This document shows positions 36,083 to 46,419 of a DNA stretch of 64,000 bases, piece by piece. Source of the DNA: Phycisphaerales bacterium (GTDB taxonomy: Bacteria > Planctomycetota > Phycisphaerae > Phycisphaerales > UBA1924); contig JASBRY010000008.1 of NCBI GenBank assembly GCA_030149165.1, positions 186,001-250,000 of the forward strand, written 5' to 3'. Within the stretch, counting starts at the first letter, position 1, and the number at the start of each line of letters is the position of its first letter. The notes below the pieces were generated by a model that was not told the DNA's origin, did not search any database, and was given only the letters and a program-made list of their open reading frames with translations. Both the position numbers and the translations under genes were made by a program.

Positions 36083-38115
36083 GCAATGTGCTGTCCAACG
36101 CATGGAACTGGTCTGTGGAGAAGTCGCCGCTCATGAATATCTCTCGCTGGATTCTGCATCAAGGATATCCGAACTCCCAGGCGCGTGGGTTAATCGAATC
36201 AGCCCAACTCCCGCCTGAGCTTGCGGATCTGATTGATTCGACTGTCAAACGCACGAAACTCTGGCGCTCAGAGCGAGCAGAGATTGCTCGCGAACTCATC
36301 ACGCACACACAAGATGCGCTCGAGTCAGGACGCACTCCCGAACGGATTATCGAGTCCTTTGGAAATCCGAAGAAGGTCGCGAAGCTGTTGAGAAGATCTG
36401 CGAAACGCAAGCGGCCTCTGTACTGGAGGACACTGCGAAACATGCGTCGCGCGATCACCGCTGTGCTTGCATTGCTCTTCGTCGTGTACACCATCCAGCT
36501 TGTCCGCTATATCTCAGGCAAACCCAACATCAAAACGAACTACGCTCAGATCATCAACTCATACAACGAGGCGTACAGCGAGGAAGAGAAAGCTTGGCCG
36601 ATCTACAACGAGGCGAACATCGCGTGGAATGCACTCAGCACTCCAGTCCAAGATCAGCAGCGTGAGGAAGTACGCATTTTCAATGACAATCGCGCCAACA
36701 TGGAGGACGACGACGCGGAACTGATGAGTACAGGATTCCACTTGATCCCACGGGTCCCAACCGATCACCCCCAGTACGACCAAACGGCACAGCTTGTCCG
36801 AGACTTCTCCGACGAGCTTAACCAACTCCGCGCCGCGTGTCATCGACCGATCATTGGGATTGATCTCGGATTCGATCTTGAGATCACGCCGCCTGACGGC
36901 AATCCCCATGACATACGCATGGTCTCTCCGGATTCCAATCCAGATCTTCAACCAACGCTTGTTGAACTGCTTCTTCCGCATCTTGGTAGTATGCGTCGAT
37001 TCGCGAATCTGTTGTACTTCGATGCGCTCGTCGCTGCGAGGGATGGGGATCACGATCGTGTATACGAGAACCTTTCCGCGATGCTCGCGATGTCGCGCCA
37101 GCAGTCATTTGACGGCACCATTATCGCTGACCTTGTCAACATCGCGATCGCACATCTCACGGAAAACGCGATGCAGCAGATACTCAACGAGTATCCTGAC
37201 ACCCTGAGTAGATCGCAGCTTGTCGCTCTATCCCACGAACTGGTGCTTGTGCGTCCCGCTCTACACATGTCATTCGAGGGCGAGCGGATGATGTTCGACG
37301 ATGTGCTCCAACGCACATACACCGATGATGGAAAGGGGAACGGACGACTCACCAGACATGGCTCGCAGATCCTCATAGGTCTCAACAGCGATCACATTTT
37401 ACAAAATGAGCTCTCGATGAATCCAGCACAGCTCATCACTGGACCGGTCGCTCTCAGTCTCGCGCCGGATCGAAAGTCTCAGTACGAAACTTACCACACG
37501 ATGATGGACCTCGTCGATGCCGTCCAAGAGCAAGGGCCGCAGTATCTCCCGAAGCTCAAAGCACACGAGCGTCAGGTTGAACGAGCGTTCCATAAAGGAC
37601 CTCAAGTCCTTGACAACCTGATCGTGGGTCCAGCGGAGTTGCTCATGCCAGCGCTCTCGAGAGCTGTTGATCGTGTGTTCTGGTCGCATATGACCCATGA
37701 CGCGACAAAGACCATGCTCACGATCGAGATCTACGCGCGCGACCACGACGTGTATCCTGAGACACTGAGTTCACTCACTCCGAACTATCTCCCCGAACTC
37801 CCAGAAGATTCATTCAATCCCGGACACACGCTGAAGTACCGCATCACAGACTCTGGATACATCCTTTACTCGGTTGGATCAGACGGCGATGATGACTCAG
37901 GCAAGACACATGACGACAAACGACGATTCCCTGAGTTTGAAGACCGATTCCCTGGGAAGTTTGATGCACAACAGAAACTCATCCTCGATGAAACCGGTCG
38001 TCCCGTGCATGCTGAGCCAGTCGGTTCCGATGGGGATTGGATACTCATTGAAATAGACCGAGCACCAATAGAACAAGAGCCGGACCAAAGCCCGGCTCTT
38101 GAGAGTTCAAACTGA
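36079..38115 (+). CDS. PadR-partner membrane protein with pseudopilin-like C-terminus
   Basis: 678 aa overlapping padR by four bases. Residues 30-115 contain a small helical domain (RAEIARELITHTQDALESGR, TPERIIESFGNPKKVAKLLR) like the HAAS/DUF1700 domain often encoded beside PadR regulators. One membrane helix follows at about residues 128-148 (AITAVLALLFVVYTIQL). The remaining 530 residues are probably periplasmic, mostly helical and unrecognised. The end (residues 550-640) resembles a major-pseudopilin globular domain: EIYARDHDVYPETLSSLTPN followed by YILYSVGSDGDDDSG, with the aspartate loop that binds calcium in GspG. The usual N-terminal prepilin helix is missing, so a pseudopilin domain seems to have been grafted onto a signalling protein. 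Confidence 0.82.
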   Translation: MSNVLSNAWNWSVEKSPLMNISRWILHQGYPNSQARGLIESAQLPPELADLIDSTVKRTKLWRSERAEIARELITHTQDALESGRTPERIIESFGNPKKVAKLLRRSAKRKRPLYWRTLRNMRRAITAVLALLFVVYTIQLVRYISGKPNIKTNYAQIINSYNEAYSEEEKAWPIYNEANIAWNALSTPVQDQQREEVRIFNDNRANMEDDDAELMSTGFHLIPRVPTDHPQYDQTAQLVRDFSDELNQLRAACHRPIIGIDLGFDLEITPPDGNPHDIRMVSPDSNPDLQPTLVELLLPHLGSMRRFANLLYFDALVAARDGDHDRVYENLSAMLAMSRQQSFDGTIIADLVNIAIAHLTENAMQQILNEYPDTLSRSQLVALSHELVLVRPALHMSFEGERMMFDDVLQRTYTDDGKGNGRLTRHGSQILIGLNSDHILQNELSMNPAQLITGPVALSLAPDRKSQYETYHTMMDLVDAVQEQGPQYLPKLKAHERQVERAFHKGPQVLDNLIVGPAELLMPALSRAVDRVFWSHMTHDATKTMLTIEIYARDHDVYPETLSSLTPNYLPELPEDSFNPGHTLKYRITDSGYILYSVGSDGDDDSGKTHDDKRRFPEFEDRFPGKFDAQQKLILDETGRPVHAEPVGSDGDWILIEIDRAPIEQEPDQSPALESSN

Positions 38116-38134
38116 TTTCATTTGATTTCTGGAT

Positions 38135-39760
38135 TTATTCAAACCCGTCGCGGGTCTGGATCTCGAAGCTGTGGATCGAAGCGATGTCCTCGCTGGACTT
38201 GCTCCCCAGATCCTCGAATCGAGCGACGATCGGCGATGGGTCTTCGAACGCGAGTTTCCCGAGCAGGTTGAACTTGTGATGCAGGATCCCGTTGAGGTCC
38301 GCTTCGGTGTTGCGAGCGTGACCACCTGGATACATGACCATTCCGGATTCGAACTCGGTCCCGTCCTGATCCTCGATCACGACCGAAGTTGGGATGCCGT
38401 CGGGGTACCGATCGTCGTATTCCTTCCCGCCGTGGAAGAACTCGATCTTGTCCATGAGCGAGCGCGTGCGCTCGTTGTTGATTGCTTCGGCAGCATAGTC
38501 ATACGGCTCGAGCATGAGCTCGGTCCATCCGGCTTTCTGCTGACTCAGCGCCTTGCGAAGCAGCGTCGCGACGATGTAGACCATCGAGTGGTCCGCGCTC
38601 TGACGCGTGGTTGGGTTACGCTTCGCGGGATCGCCGATGATCCCAAACGCAGGCTCGTATGCCGTGATCTTGATCGATTTGATTTTTGAACCGGTCTCGT
38701 CGTCTAGCAGGTGTGGTGCTTTCTCGAGCAGATCGAGCATCGCTTGGAGTGCGCCAGCGCTCTGGTGCTCGTAGAGACCAAGCTTGAAGTGCATCCCCAT
38801 GACCGCGAAGTCATCGCCGCCTTGTCCGAGCACGAGCGTGAACGGCGATGCGTCCGCATCCTTGGTGTTCGCTGATTCAGCGCCGACCTTCTGGAACATC
38901 TGACCAGGTCCCTCAAAGATGCGGAAGATCGCTTCGGGGTTGCGGAAGATGTCGCGTGGTCCGAGGAAGCCGGACATGCTCCGGCGGACCGACATGATCG
39001 CGACTTCGCTGGAAATCGCGGCGCTCGCGCCCTTGGAATCACTCAACTGCTTCCCTGCACGGATCGCACGGAACGGGATGTAGTGCGCGACGACCATACC
39101 GATCGCGGATTCGATTTGTTCTGCGGAAGCACCCATCATCGCACCGTAGACAGCTGCGGATGCGATCGCGCCGTGGACGACATGGTCAACCTTGTAAGTC
39201 TTGAGCGAGAAGACCTCGGACAGACGACCGCGGATTTCGTCAAGACAGACCATTGCTTTGAGTGCGTATGCACCGTCACGCTCGGTCATCTGCGCCGCGG
39301 CGATGCACACGCCGTAGAAGTCGTTGTGCCCGAACTCACCCGCGATGTTGCCGAGCTTTGGGTTGTATCCGAAGTTGGTGCCGTTGGAGTCCCATTCACG
39401 CACGGCGGAGTTGTTCGCCAGGATCGCTTTCTCAGGTTGGACCTGCACATCACTCCCGAACACTGTCGCGCCGCGTTTAGTTGCTTTGCCCAATCGGTGC
39501 GTCGCGTCGGTAACAGGGTACTGCAGCGCTTCATCACGCAGGATCGTTGGCGCGTTGGTCTTGAGCGCCAGCGCCGACAATCCACAGATCACGGCGTCGG
39601 TAAAGAATAAGTTCGTCCGCTCGAGCACAGCCGCAGAGGGCTCACCGCGTTTGGAGGGATCATCACTGAGAAAGTCAATCGCGTACTGCGCGATCCCCAA
39701 CGCTTGGTTGGTGTCAGCAGCAAGGGTCACATAAGTATCCGCAGCGGTCGAGGTCGGCAT
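38135..39760 (-). CDS. MmgE/PrpD-family protein
   Basis: 541 aa, matching MmgE/PrpD proteins (2-methylcitrate dehydratase and cis-aconitate decarboxylase relatives). The N-terminal DAVICGLSALALKTNA-type helical domain, REWDSNGTNF followed by GEFGHNDFYGVCIAAAQ, and DHVVHGAIASAAVYGAMMGA are family features. PrpD dehydrates 2-methylcitrate in propionate breakdown. There is no prpB, prpC or acnD nearby, so the substrate is uncertain. The ATG at 39760 has GAAGGAATC upstream; a longer frame to 39781 lacks one. Confidence 0.87.
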   Translation of the reverse strand: MPTSTAADTYVTLAADTNQALGIAQYAIDFLSDDPSKRGEPSAAVLERTNLFFTDAVICGLSALALKTNAPTILRDEALQYPVTDATHRLGKATKRGATVFGSDVQVQPEKAILANNSAVREWDSNGTNFGYNPKLGNIAGEFGHNDFYGVCIAAAQMTERDGAYALKAMVCLDEIRGRLSEVFSLKTYKVDHVVHGAIASAAVYGAMMGASAEQIESAIGMVVAHYIPFRAIRAGKQLSDSKGASAAISSEVAIMSVRRSMSGFLGPRDIFRNPEAIFRIFEGPGQMFQKVGAESANTKDADASPFTLVLGQGGDDFAVMGMHFKLGLYEHQSAGALQAMLDLLEKAPHLLDDETGSKIKSIKITAYEPAFGIIGDPAKRNPTTRQSADHSMVYIVATLLRKALSQQKAGWTELMLEPYDYAAEAINNERTRSLMDKIEFFHGGKEYDDRYPDGIPTSVVIEDQDGTEFESGMVMYPGGHARNTEADLNGILHHKFNLLGKLAFEDPSPIVARFEDLGSKSSEDIASIHSFEIQTRDGFE

Positions 39761-39911
39761 ATCGATTCCTTCAAAGTCCAAAGAGTCTCATCGGGCTGGT
39801 GTCAAAGCATCCAAAATCACCCGAAACTGGAGGGAATCATAGCCCGATTGATCTCAGATTTGGGTCGCACGACGCAACGGTCTTTCGCTGCTTCGGGTCG
39901 AATACCAGTGA

Positions 39912-39941
39912 TTGTAAACCCCGTCAGAATACCCGTAGAAT
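39912..39941 (+). promoter_or_regulatory. Promoter for leaderless membrane-protein message
   Basis: TTGTAA, 18 bases, TAGAAT, ending five bases before the ATG at 39947. No Shine-Dalgarno site. Confidence 0.55.
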
Positions 39942-39946
39942 CAGAT

Positions 39947-40297
39947 ATGGAAGGGCAGATCCCACATACGAGGAAGCCACACTCCCAGCTTGGGTCGTGG
40001 TCATTATGGATATCACTTGCTGGGTTTGTGATTCTTGTTTCCCAGTTGATCTTGAGCGTGGGCGTAGGGACATGGCTTGGCAGTGAAAGCCCTATCCGTC
40101 ACTGGTTCACCATACTCCTTATTCTATTTTTGTTCACTCAACTTATCGCCACCGTTTTGGGGGCATTCAGTTTGTTTACATCTGGGACACGAAAATGGAG
40201 GGGCATCCTCGGCATGCTGATGGGCGGCGGGATACTGCTCACGCTTGGAATCGTCACCGCCATCAGTGCTGCCAGACTGTCAGATATCCAAGGGTAA
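39947..40297 (+). CDS. Three-span membrane protein, 116 aa
   Basis: The frame is longer upstream (to 39704), but that part overlaps the convergent-side MmgE/PrpD gene and has no ribosome site. The promoter at 39912-39941 points to the ATG at 39947. The product has a polar 18-residue start and three hydrophobic spans (about 19-41, 53-75 and 86-108), with a basic RKWRG loop between the last two. No family recognised. It converges on the PDZ/repeat gene with only 12 bases between the stops. Confidence 0.7.
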   Translation: MEGQIPHTRKPHSQLGSWSLWISLAGFVILVSQLILSVGVGTWLGSESPIRHWFTILLILFLFTQLIATVLGAFSLFTSGTRKWRGILGMLMGGGILLTLGIVTAISAARLSDIQG

Positions 40298-40309
40298 ACG
40301 GTTTGGTAC

Positions 40310-42622
40310 TCACTCATCCACAAACACGCCGTAGAGCGTGGATTGAGCCCGTTCTTCCTCGTTAACTTTCCCTGTCGACTGCACAATCCCATCCCCTCTC
40401 CCCTCGACGGAGTACACATCCCGGCCCCCTCCCAGATCGAAGAATCCTGAGAAACTCATGACCTTGTCCGCGTCGTAGTGGTAGGTGTTGCTTCCCGATG
40501 TCCCCATCGTTGAGCCGGGATTCGCGGAGTGCCGATCATCCCCTCCCAGATCGATCAGGATCCCGATTGCTTGCATCGCGGCGGCTCCCTGACCCAATCC
40601 ATCACAGCGATACGAATCGTTCCCGGATCTATCGATCAGCATCCCGATCGACTCGTCCCAGGTCCCGGCTTGCGACGCGGCGGTCATCGACCAGTAGGTA
40701 TCATCCCCGGCATCATCGACGAGGATCCCTCCCGCTTGGTGAGCCGCGAATGCTTGTCCGTACCGATTGCCGTAGTACAGATCGTGTCCGCTGTAGTCGT
40801 GCATGATCCCAAGACCGAAGTAGTACCCACCGGCTTGTGAGAACTCACCTGCTTCGTAACGATCGTTGCCACCAAAGTCGTAGATCGCACCGACCCCACC
40901 ACTTGCATAGCCTCGGATTCCAACCCCAAACCCCTGACTCATTCCGAGGAATACTCCAGGTGTGCCGTACGCGGAACCAAAGGTTGAGCCGTTCGCTCGA
41001 TAGATATCTCTGCCGCTCGAATCCACAATTACCCCAAACCCACGAGAACCGCCTACGCCTTGGCAGAGTTTTTCTCCGATGTATGTGTCCGCGCCATTCT
41101 TATCGAGGATCACCCCGGCACCCCAGTACCCAACACCCATTGTGAATCCGGCTTGCTCACCCATATTCTCGTACCGATCGTTCCCCCCACGATCGATGAG
41201 CACTCCAACCCCAAACAATCCCGCGCCGATCGATAGGTGGCCATCACTGGAATACACATCATCCCCAGAGTGATCGTCAATCAGCGAGTATCCATACACG
41301 CCTGTCGCGGGACCAAAGAAACTCCCATCCGCTAGGTATTGATCATTCCCATTCCAATCCACGATGGATTGATTGCGTGTCGGACTGTTCGGATCAAGAT
41401 CCATCTCATCCGGATAGTGGTACACATCGTCGCCATCCACATCGACGACGGATGCGATCTTGCTCATGTCGTAGCGGTTGTTGCCTTTGCCTCCGAGAAC
41501 GCGGTAGTGTCCGGATTCATCGACATCAAACGCGAGCACATCACCCTGAACTGCTTCGCGGAGATTCTCCGGCAGATCATCTTCGTCCATCGCAGATCGA
41601 TTCATCATCAGTTGCGATCGAACTCTGGCATCCCATGCGAACGCGTGCTCCTCCATTGCTTTGAGGCGCACGGCGACTCCGATGGATGCTTCATCAACCG
41701 ATGATTGGATAACACGTAGATGGCCTTCTGCATTCTCGCCGTAGATCGACCAATCGTTGCGCATCTGATCCACCAACACCGTCGCTTTGCTCCACATCAT
41801 TTTCTCGCTCTGAGAGTTGGCACTGGATGCAACTTGGGTAATGACCGCTTCCGTACCAATCTCGCTGAGGTCTGGTAACGCGAGGATCTCGATGATCGCA
41901 TCAGTAACTTTCTTGAGATCCCCCTCGTCCCGCTTGGTTCCGATCGTGTTGATCCGCACCACTTGTTCAGCGATGGTGTGCTCAACTCGGTCCAGACTCA
42001 GTGGACGCTCGAACATCTGCACTACCGCGGGGAGTGATCCCGGATCGAGTGCATCGTTTTGTACTACACCGAGTCGATCGATCAATGCGGCGACACCATC
42101 CTCCTTCTCGAGAATCGCAACTTCTCGCGCACGCTGGAGGATCATCTGCTCGAACTCGCCTTCATTGAGCGATTCAATCTTACGATCCCCAAGACCACGG
42201 CCAATCGTCCCCGACCATTCTGCCTTACTGGAAAGTGTCACGGCTACGGTGAACTCGTCGCCCCCCTCTCCACCCTTTGGGACCGACGCATTCATATTCG
42301 CATTGGGAGAGCGCCGCATGACGAGCATGACTTCGTCGCCTACACGCATTTGATCAAGCGCCTCTTTGAATCCATCCGCATCCAACACTTGACCATTGAG
42401 CGAGACCACATTGTCACCGCGTTGGATTCCTGATTCGGAAGTGAACGCCGTCCCACCGAGTGGTCCTGGATACACCCAACCCACGACCAATCCATCTGCG
42501 GTATCACGCACCCCCAATCCCAGATACGCGATCTCATCCCACGAGCGATCATCCTGTGCTGCTGCACTGCACGCGAGACACGCCATAACCAAACCCAGCA
42601 ATCCAATACGAATCAGGGACAT
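40310..42622 (-). CDS. Exported PDZ protein with a 12-fold Gly/Asp repeat domain
   Basis: 770 aa from the ATG at 42622, which has GGAGAT upstream. A signal peptide ends near CSAAAQ. Residues 28-130 form a PDZ domain (GDNVVSLNGQVLDADGFKEA). A helical region of about 230 residues follows, with heptad-like character. Residues 370-760 are built from about 12 repeats of 30-45 residues, each with a core of the type LIDRGGNDRYE: DWNGNDQY, DRGGNDRY, DFGGNDRY, DRSGNDSY and DLGGDDRH, followed by a glycine/glutamine-rich turn (QAGG, GQGV). This looks like a calcium-binding solenoid related in style to, but not the same as, RTX nonapeptides (GGxGxDxUx). The neighbour is a pseudopilin gene, perhaps co-transcribed. 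Confidence 0.85.
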   Translation of the reverse strand: MSLIRIGLLGLVMACLACSAAAQDDRSWDEIAYLGLGVRDTADGLVVGWVYPGPLGGTAFTSESGIQRGDNVVSLNGQVLDADGFKEALDQMRVGDEVMLVMRRSPNANMNASVPKGGEGGDEFTVAVTLSSKAEWSGTIGRGLGDRKIESLNEGEFEQMILQRAREVAILEKEDGVAALIDRLGVVQNDALDPGSLPAVVQMFERPLSLDRVEHTIAEQVVRINTIGTKRDEGDLKKVTDAIIEILALPDLSEIGTEAVITQVASSANSQSEKMMWSKATVLVDQMRNDWSIYGENAEGHLRVIQSSVDEASIGVAVRLKAMEEHAFAWDARVRSQLMMNRSAMDEDDLPENLREAVQGDVLAFDVDESGHYRVLGGKGNNRYDMSKIASVVDVDGDDVYHYPDEMDLDPNSPTRNQSIVDWNGNDQYLADGSFFGPATGVYGYSLIDDHSGDDVYSSDGHLSIGAGLFGVGVLIDRGGNDRYENMGEQAGFTMGVGYWGAGVILDKNGADTYIGEKLCQGVGGSRGFGVIVDSSGRDIYRANGSTFGSAYGTPGVFLGMSQGFGVGIRGYASGGVGAIYDFGGNDRYEAGEFSQAGGYYFGLGIMHDYSGHDLYYGNRYGQAFAAHQAGGILVDDAGDDTYWSMTAASQAGTWDESIGMLIDRSGNDSYRCDGLGQGAAAMQAIGILIDLGGDDRHSANPGSTMGTSGSNTYHYDADKVMSFSGFFDLGGGRDVYSVEGRGDGIVQSTGKVNEEERAQSTLYGVFVDE

Positions 42623-42648
42623 TCCAATCTCCATCGTGTTTCAGTCAT

Positions 42649-43356
<708 letters not shown>

Positions 43357-43423
43357 GCCATGTCTCCCGTTCCAATGTATCGGCAAACATGAAAAACTGG
43401 AACACCCAATAACTCATCTGCAC

Positions 43424-43446
43424 AAAAAAACCGGCGATACGCCGGT
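43424..43446 (-). terminator. Strong intrinsic terminator on the minus strand
   Basis: ACCGGCG, three-base loop, CGCCGGT, then seven Ts when read on the minus strand. It ends the thiolase transcript before the pseudopilin gene. Confidence 0.9.
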
Positions 43447-43476
43447 GTGATTGGTTCTGAATGTTCAGATTGCGTT

Positions 43477-44673
43477 TCAGCACATCTCTACGCACATCGC
43501 GACCGCGTTTCCGCCGCCGAGACAGAGGGCGGCGACGCCCTTCTTGCCGCCGGTGCGCTTGAGCTGATGGATGAGCGTGACGAGGACGCGAGCGCCGGAC
43601 GCACCGATCGGGTGGCCCAGCGCGACGCCGCCGCCGCAGATGTTGAGCTTGTCTTCGCTGATCCCGAGTTCTTTGATGTTGCACAGGACCTGAGCCGCGA
43701 ACGCTTCGTTGATCTCGTAGAGATCAACATCGTCGACCGACCATCCCGCTTTGTTCAGCGCGCCCTTCACGCCCTCGATCGGCGCGGCGAAGATGTCCTT
43801 GGGATCGACACCTGAGGTGTTGTACGAAACGATCTTGCAGAGCGGAGCGAGTCCGAGTTCGCTCGCTTTGGATTCGCTCATGACGATGGTCGCCGCGGCT
43901 CCGTCGCTGATCTGCGATGCGTTGCCTGCGGTGACCGATCCGTCCTTGCTGAATGCGGGACGGAGCTTACCGAGACCTTCAGCGGTCGAGTCGCCTCGGA
44001 TACCCTCGTCGGTGTTGATCCCGCCTTCTGGGCCGGGAACTTTGCGGTTGCCGAGCTGCTCGCCGGTGAGTTTGACGACCTCGCTGTCGAAGTGTCCCGC
44101 TTCCCACGCAGCAGCCGCACGCTGGTGGCTCTGTGCGCCGAAGCGGTCTTGGTCTTCGCGAGTCACGCCGTACTTCTCCGCGATGTGCTCCGCGGCGTTG
44201 CCCATCGGCCAGCACTCGAACGCACAGCGGAGTCCGTCGTAGGCCATATGGTCTTCCATCGTGCCTGGTCCGTACTTGATCCCGCTGCGGACATTGGCAA
44301 AGTGCGGAGCGGCGGTCATGTTCTCCATGCCACCGGCGATGACCACATCGTTGTCACCCGCTTTGATGGACTGCGCCGCCATCATCACGGCTTCGAGTCC
44401 CGATCCACAGACCTTGTTGATGGTTTTTGCGGACAGTGTGCTTGGGAGTCCTGCTTTGAGTCCCGCTTGACGAGCTGGATTCTGTCCGAGCCCGGCTTGG
44501 AGCACGCATCCCATGATGCACTCATCAACATGATCTTTCGCGCCAGAAGCATCGTCCAACACGGCTTCAATCGCGAATGCACCAATCTGAGGAGAGGCAA
44601 CACGCGAGAACGAACCGAAGAACTTCCCGATTGGGGTACGACGAGCGGCAACAATGACAGGCTGATTCGACAT
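43477..44673 (-). CDS. Acetyl-CoA acetyltransferase (thiolase)
   Basis: 398 aa thiolase that joins or cleaves acetyl-CoA units. Active-site cysteine in [20 protein letters not shown]. The C-terminal catalytic His is in [19 protein letters not shown] and the final cysteine block is [14 protein letters not shown]. The start follows AAGGAG at 44673; a longer frame to 44688 is less likely. Typical of acetoacetyl-CoA formation (AtoB/PhaA type), but a beta-oxidation role is possible; no phaB or fadB gene is adjacent. Confidence 0.94.
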   Translation of the reverse strand: MSNQPVIVAARRTPIGKFFGSFSRVASPQIGAFAIEAVLDDASGAKDHVDECIMGCVLQAGLGQNPARQAGLKAGLPSTLSAKTINKVCGSGLEAVMMAAQSIKAGDNDVVIAGGMENMTAAPHFANVRSGIKYGPGTMEDHMAYDGLRCAFECWPMGNAAEHIAEKYGVTREDQDRFGAQSHQRAAAAWEAGHFDSEVVKLTGEQLGNRKVPGPEGGINTDEGIRGDSTAEGLGKLRPAFSKDGSVTAGNASQISDGAAATIVMSESKASELGLAPLCKIVSYNTSGVDPKDIFAAPIEGVKGALNKAGWSVDDVDLYEINEAFAAQVLCNIKELGISEDKLNICGGGVALGHPIGASGARVLVTLIHQLKRTGGKKGVAALCLGGGNAVAMCVEMC

Positions 44674-44810
44674 CAAAGACTCCTTCACAAGCCGGGTCGT
44701 GCCGGCATGAGTTCACAATTGGGTGGGTCAATATCCTAGGAACCCATGCCAACAATACCCAGCGTTGACCAGAATCCCAGCACACCAATCCTGCTCATCA
44801 AACCAGCACA

Positions 44811-45593
44811 GTGGACACCCGTTTGACTTCAGAAACAACCCCCAAACCTGCTCGATTGTTCCATTCCAAAGCATGGCTCTGGATCGAGTGGGTTGGGTTG
44901 TATCTCCTCACGCCGCCGCTAGTGGCCGCTCTTTCGCAGCCACAGCTCGCTGATGCGCTTCTTGATCGGATCGGTCTGGGAGCATTCTCTTTCGACACCG
45001 GACTCCCCTCTGGGGTGTTCATCTTCCCTGTCTTGCTGATTACCTTCCTGACTATGCTGCTCTACCTCAGACTGGACCGCTCCTTTGATAATGCTCGTTT
45101 GTGGAAGATCGCGGATCTGAAAGCCGCGCTGCCTCGGATTTTGATCACCTTCGCGATCACCGGCCCCATCGTTCTGTTTATGAGTTGGTATCTCGCGCAT
45201 CACACTCCTTACCTCCCAGAGTCCGGATTCCTGCGTCTCCCACGCGAGATCCCGATCCTGATGCTCACGATCACGCTGTTGTATCCCTGGGTCAGCGCGT
45301 ATCCGCAAGAGATCACCCATCGCGCGTTCTTCTTCCATCGCTACGCGCCGATCCTCGGCAGTGGTCGCACAATCCTCATCCTCAACATCATCTGCTTTGT
45401 TTGGCTCCACGCTCCGATGTGGAATCCGATCGCGCTGCTGATGACACTCCCTGCCGGGATTATCTTCGCGCTGACTTACCTGCGCACGAAATCCGCACTC
45501 GCCGCGGGATTCGAGCACGCGATCTATGGCATTTGGGCGTTCGCGAGTGGGCTGGGGTACTTCGTGTTTACCGGAAGTGCTGGGAGCATCTGA
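44811..45593 (+). CDS. CPBP-family intramembrane protease-like protein
   Basis: 260 aa with about seven hydrophobic spans. The motif region of CAAX-processing/bacteriocin-processing (CPBP, Abi) membrane proteases can be read: YPQEITHRAFFFHRY, in which the usual first EE pair is QE, then CFVWLHAPMW with a histidine, and GFEHAIYGIWAF with the second. The replaced first glutamate raises the question of whether it is active. The start is a GTG with no ribosome site, so the first codon is tentative. Function of this subgroup is unknown; some CPBP proteins confer bacteriocin self-immunity. Confidence 0.72.
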   Translation: MDTRLTSETTPKPARLFHSKAWLWIEWVGLYLLTPPLVAALSQPQLADALLDRIGLGAFSFDTGLPSGVFIFPVLLITFLTMLLYLRLDRSFDNARLWKIADLKAALPRILITFAITGPIVLFMSWYLAHHTPYLPESGFLRLPREIPILMLTITLLYPWVSAYPQEITHRAFFFHRYAPILGSGRTILILNIICFVWLHAPMWNPIALLMTLPAGIIFALTYLRTKSALAAGFEHAIYGIWAFASGLGYFVFTGSAGSI

Positions 45594-45625
45594 TTCAATC
45601 AAAACCAGAGATTTAACCGTTTGCC

Positions 45626-46336
45626 TCAGTGGCTTGGCATCTGATAGACATCTCCGTTCTCCAGATCCGTCTCGCCGGTCACGCACGACACGACCTTCGC
45701 TGCGACTTGGCCCGGTGAAAGTGTCGCGCTGCTTGGGAGCGCGGACTCAGGGAGGAACGAGCGGAGCATCTGCGTCTCGATCGCGCCTGGACAAATGGAA
45801 TATCCTCGGACGCCCTTGTCGCCGTATTCGTTCGCGACGGCTTTCGCGAGCACGCCGACGGCTCCCTTCGTGCAGCCATAGATTCCGAGACCTGCGAACG
45901 GATCGATCTGCGCCATAGACGAGACATTGACAATGACCCCATCGCCGCGTTTGGCCATGTCTCCGACCACACGCCGTGCGAGATCAACTGGACCGATCGC
46001 GTTGACGGCGAACATCGCATCGAGTTCTTCATCCTCGATCCGCGCCATCTTGTTGAAGACCGCGAGTCCAGCGTTATTCACCAATGCATCGACGTGTCCG
46101 AACATCTCGACCGCTTCATCCATGATCCGCGCCCGATCTGCGGCGACCCCAACATCCGCCGCGACGGAGACCCACTGCGTACCCAAAGAGGATCCGACTC
46201 GATCGAGTTTTTCCTTCGTTCGTCCCACGAGGACCAATCGATACCCCTTCTCGCTGAGTTGATGAGCGATCTGCTCCCCCACTCCTGATCCGGCGCCTGT
46301 GACGATCGCGACCATTCCATCCTCGTTCCCTGTCAT
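45626..46336 (-). CDS. Short-chain dehydrogenase/reductase
   Basis: 236 aa classical SDR. NAD(P) loop VAIVTGAGSGVGEQIAHQL at about residues 9-27, NNAG at residue 87, catalytic NVSSMAQIDPFAGLGIYGCT with the Ser-Tyr-x-x-x-Lys set (YGCTK). AAAGGCA lies seven bases before the ATG. It is divergent from hpt, with 83 bases between starts. The substrate is unknown. Confidence 0.9.
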   Translation of the reverse strand: MTGNEDGMVAIVTGAGSGVGEQIAHQLSEKGYRLVLVGRTKEKLDRVGSSLGTQWVSVAADVGVAADRARIMDEAVEMFGHVDALVNNAGLAVFNKMARIEDEELDAMFAVNAIGPVDLARRVVGDMAKRGDGVIVNVSSMAQIDPFAGLGIYGCTKGAVGVLAKAVANEYGDKGVRGYSICPGAIETQMLRSFLPESALPSSATLSPGQVAAKVVSCVTGETDLENGDVYQMPSH

Positions 46337-46408
46337 TGCGTGCCTTTCAGTCTTGGTTCAAAGTGAGACTATTGGTGCATTCGTGCTGCGAGCGCGATCC
46401 GATGCTCC

Positions 46409-46414
46409 TACCCT
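46409..46414 (+). promoter_or_regulatory. Candidate -10 box for leaderless hpt message (TACCCT)
   Basis: TACCCT, five bases before the ATG at 46420, with no Shine-Dalgarno site. Confidence 0.35.
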
Positions 46415-46419
46415 ACGCC

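Noticed and set aside
40837-41145. Plus-strand frames opposite the PDZ/repeat gene
   Set aside because: Again the mirror of a repeat region with no ribosome site.
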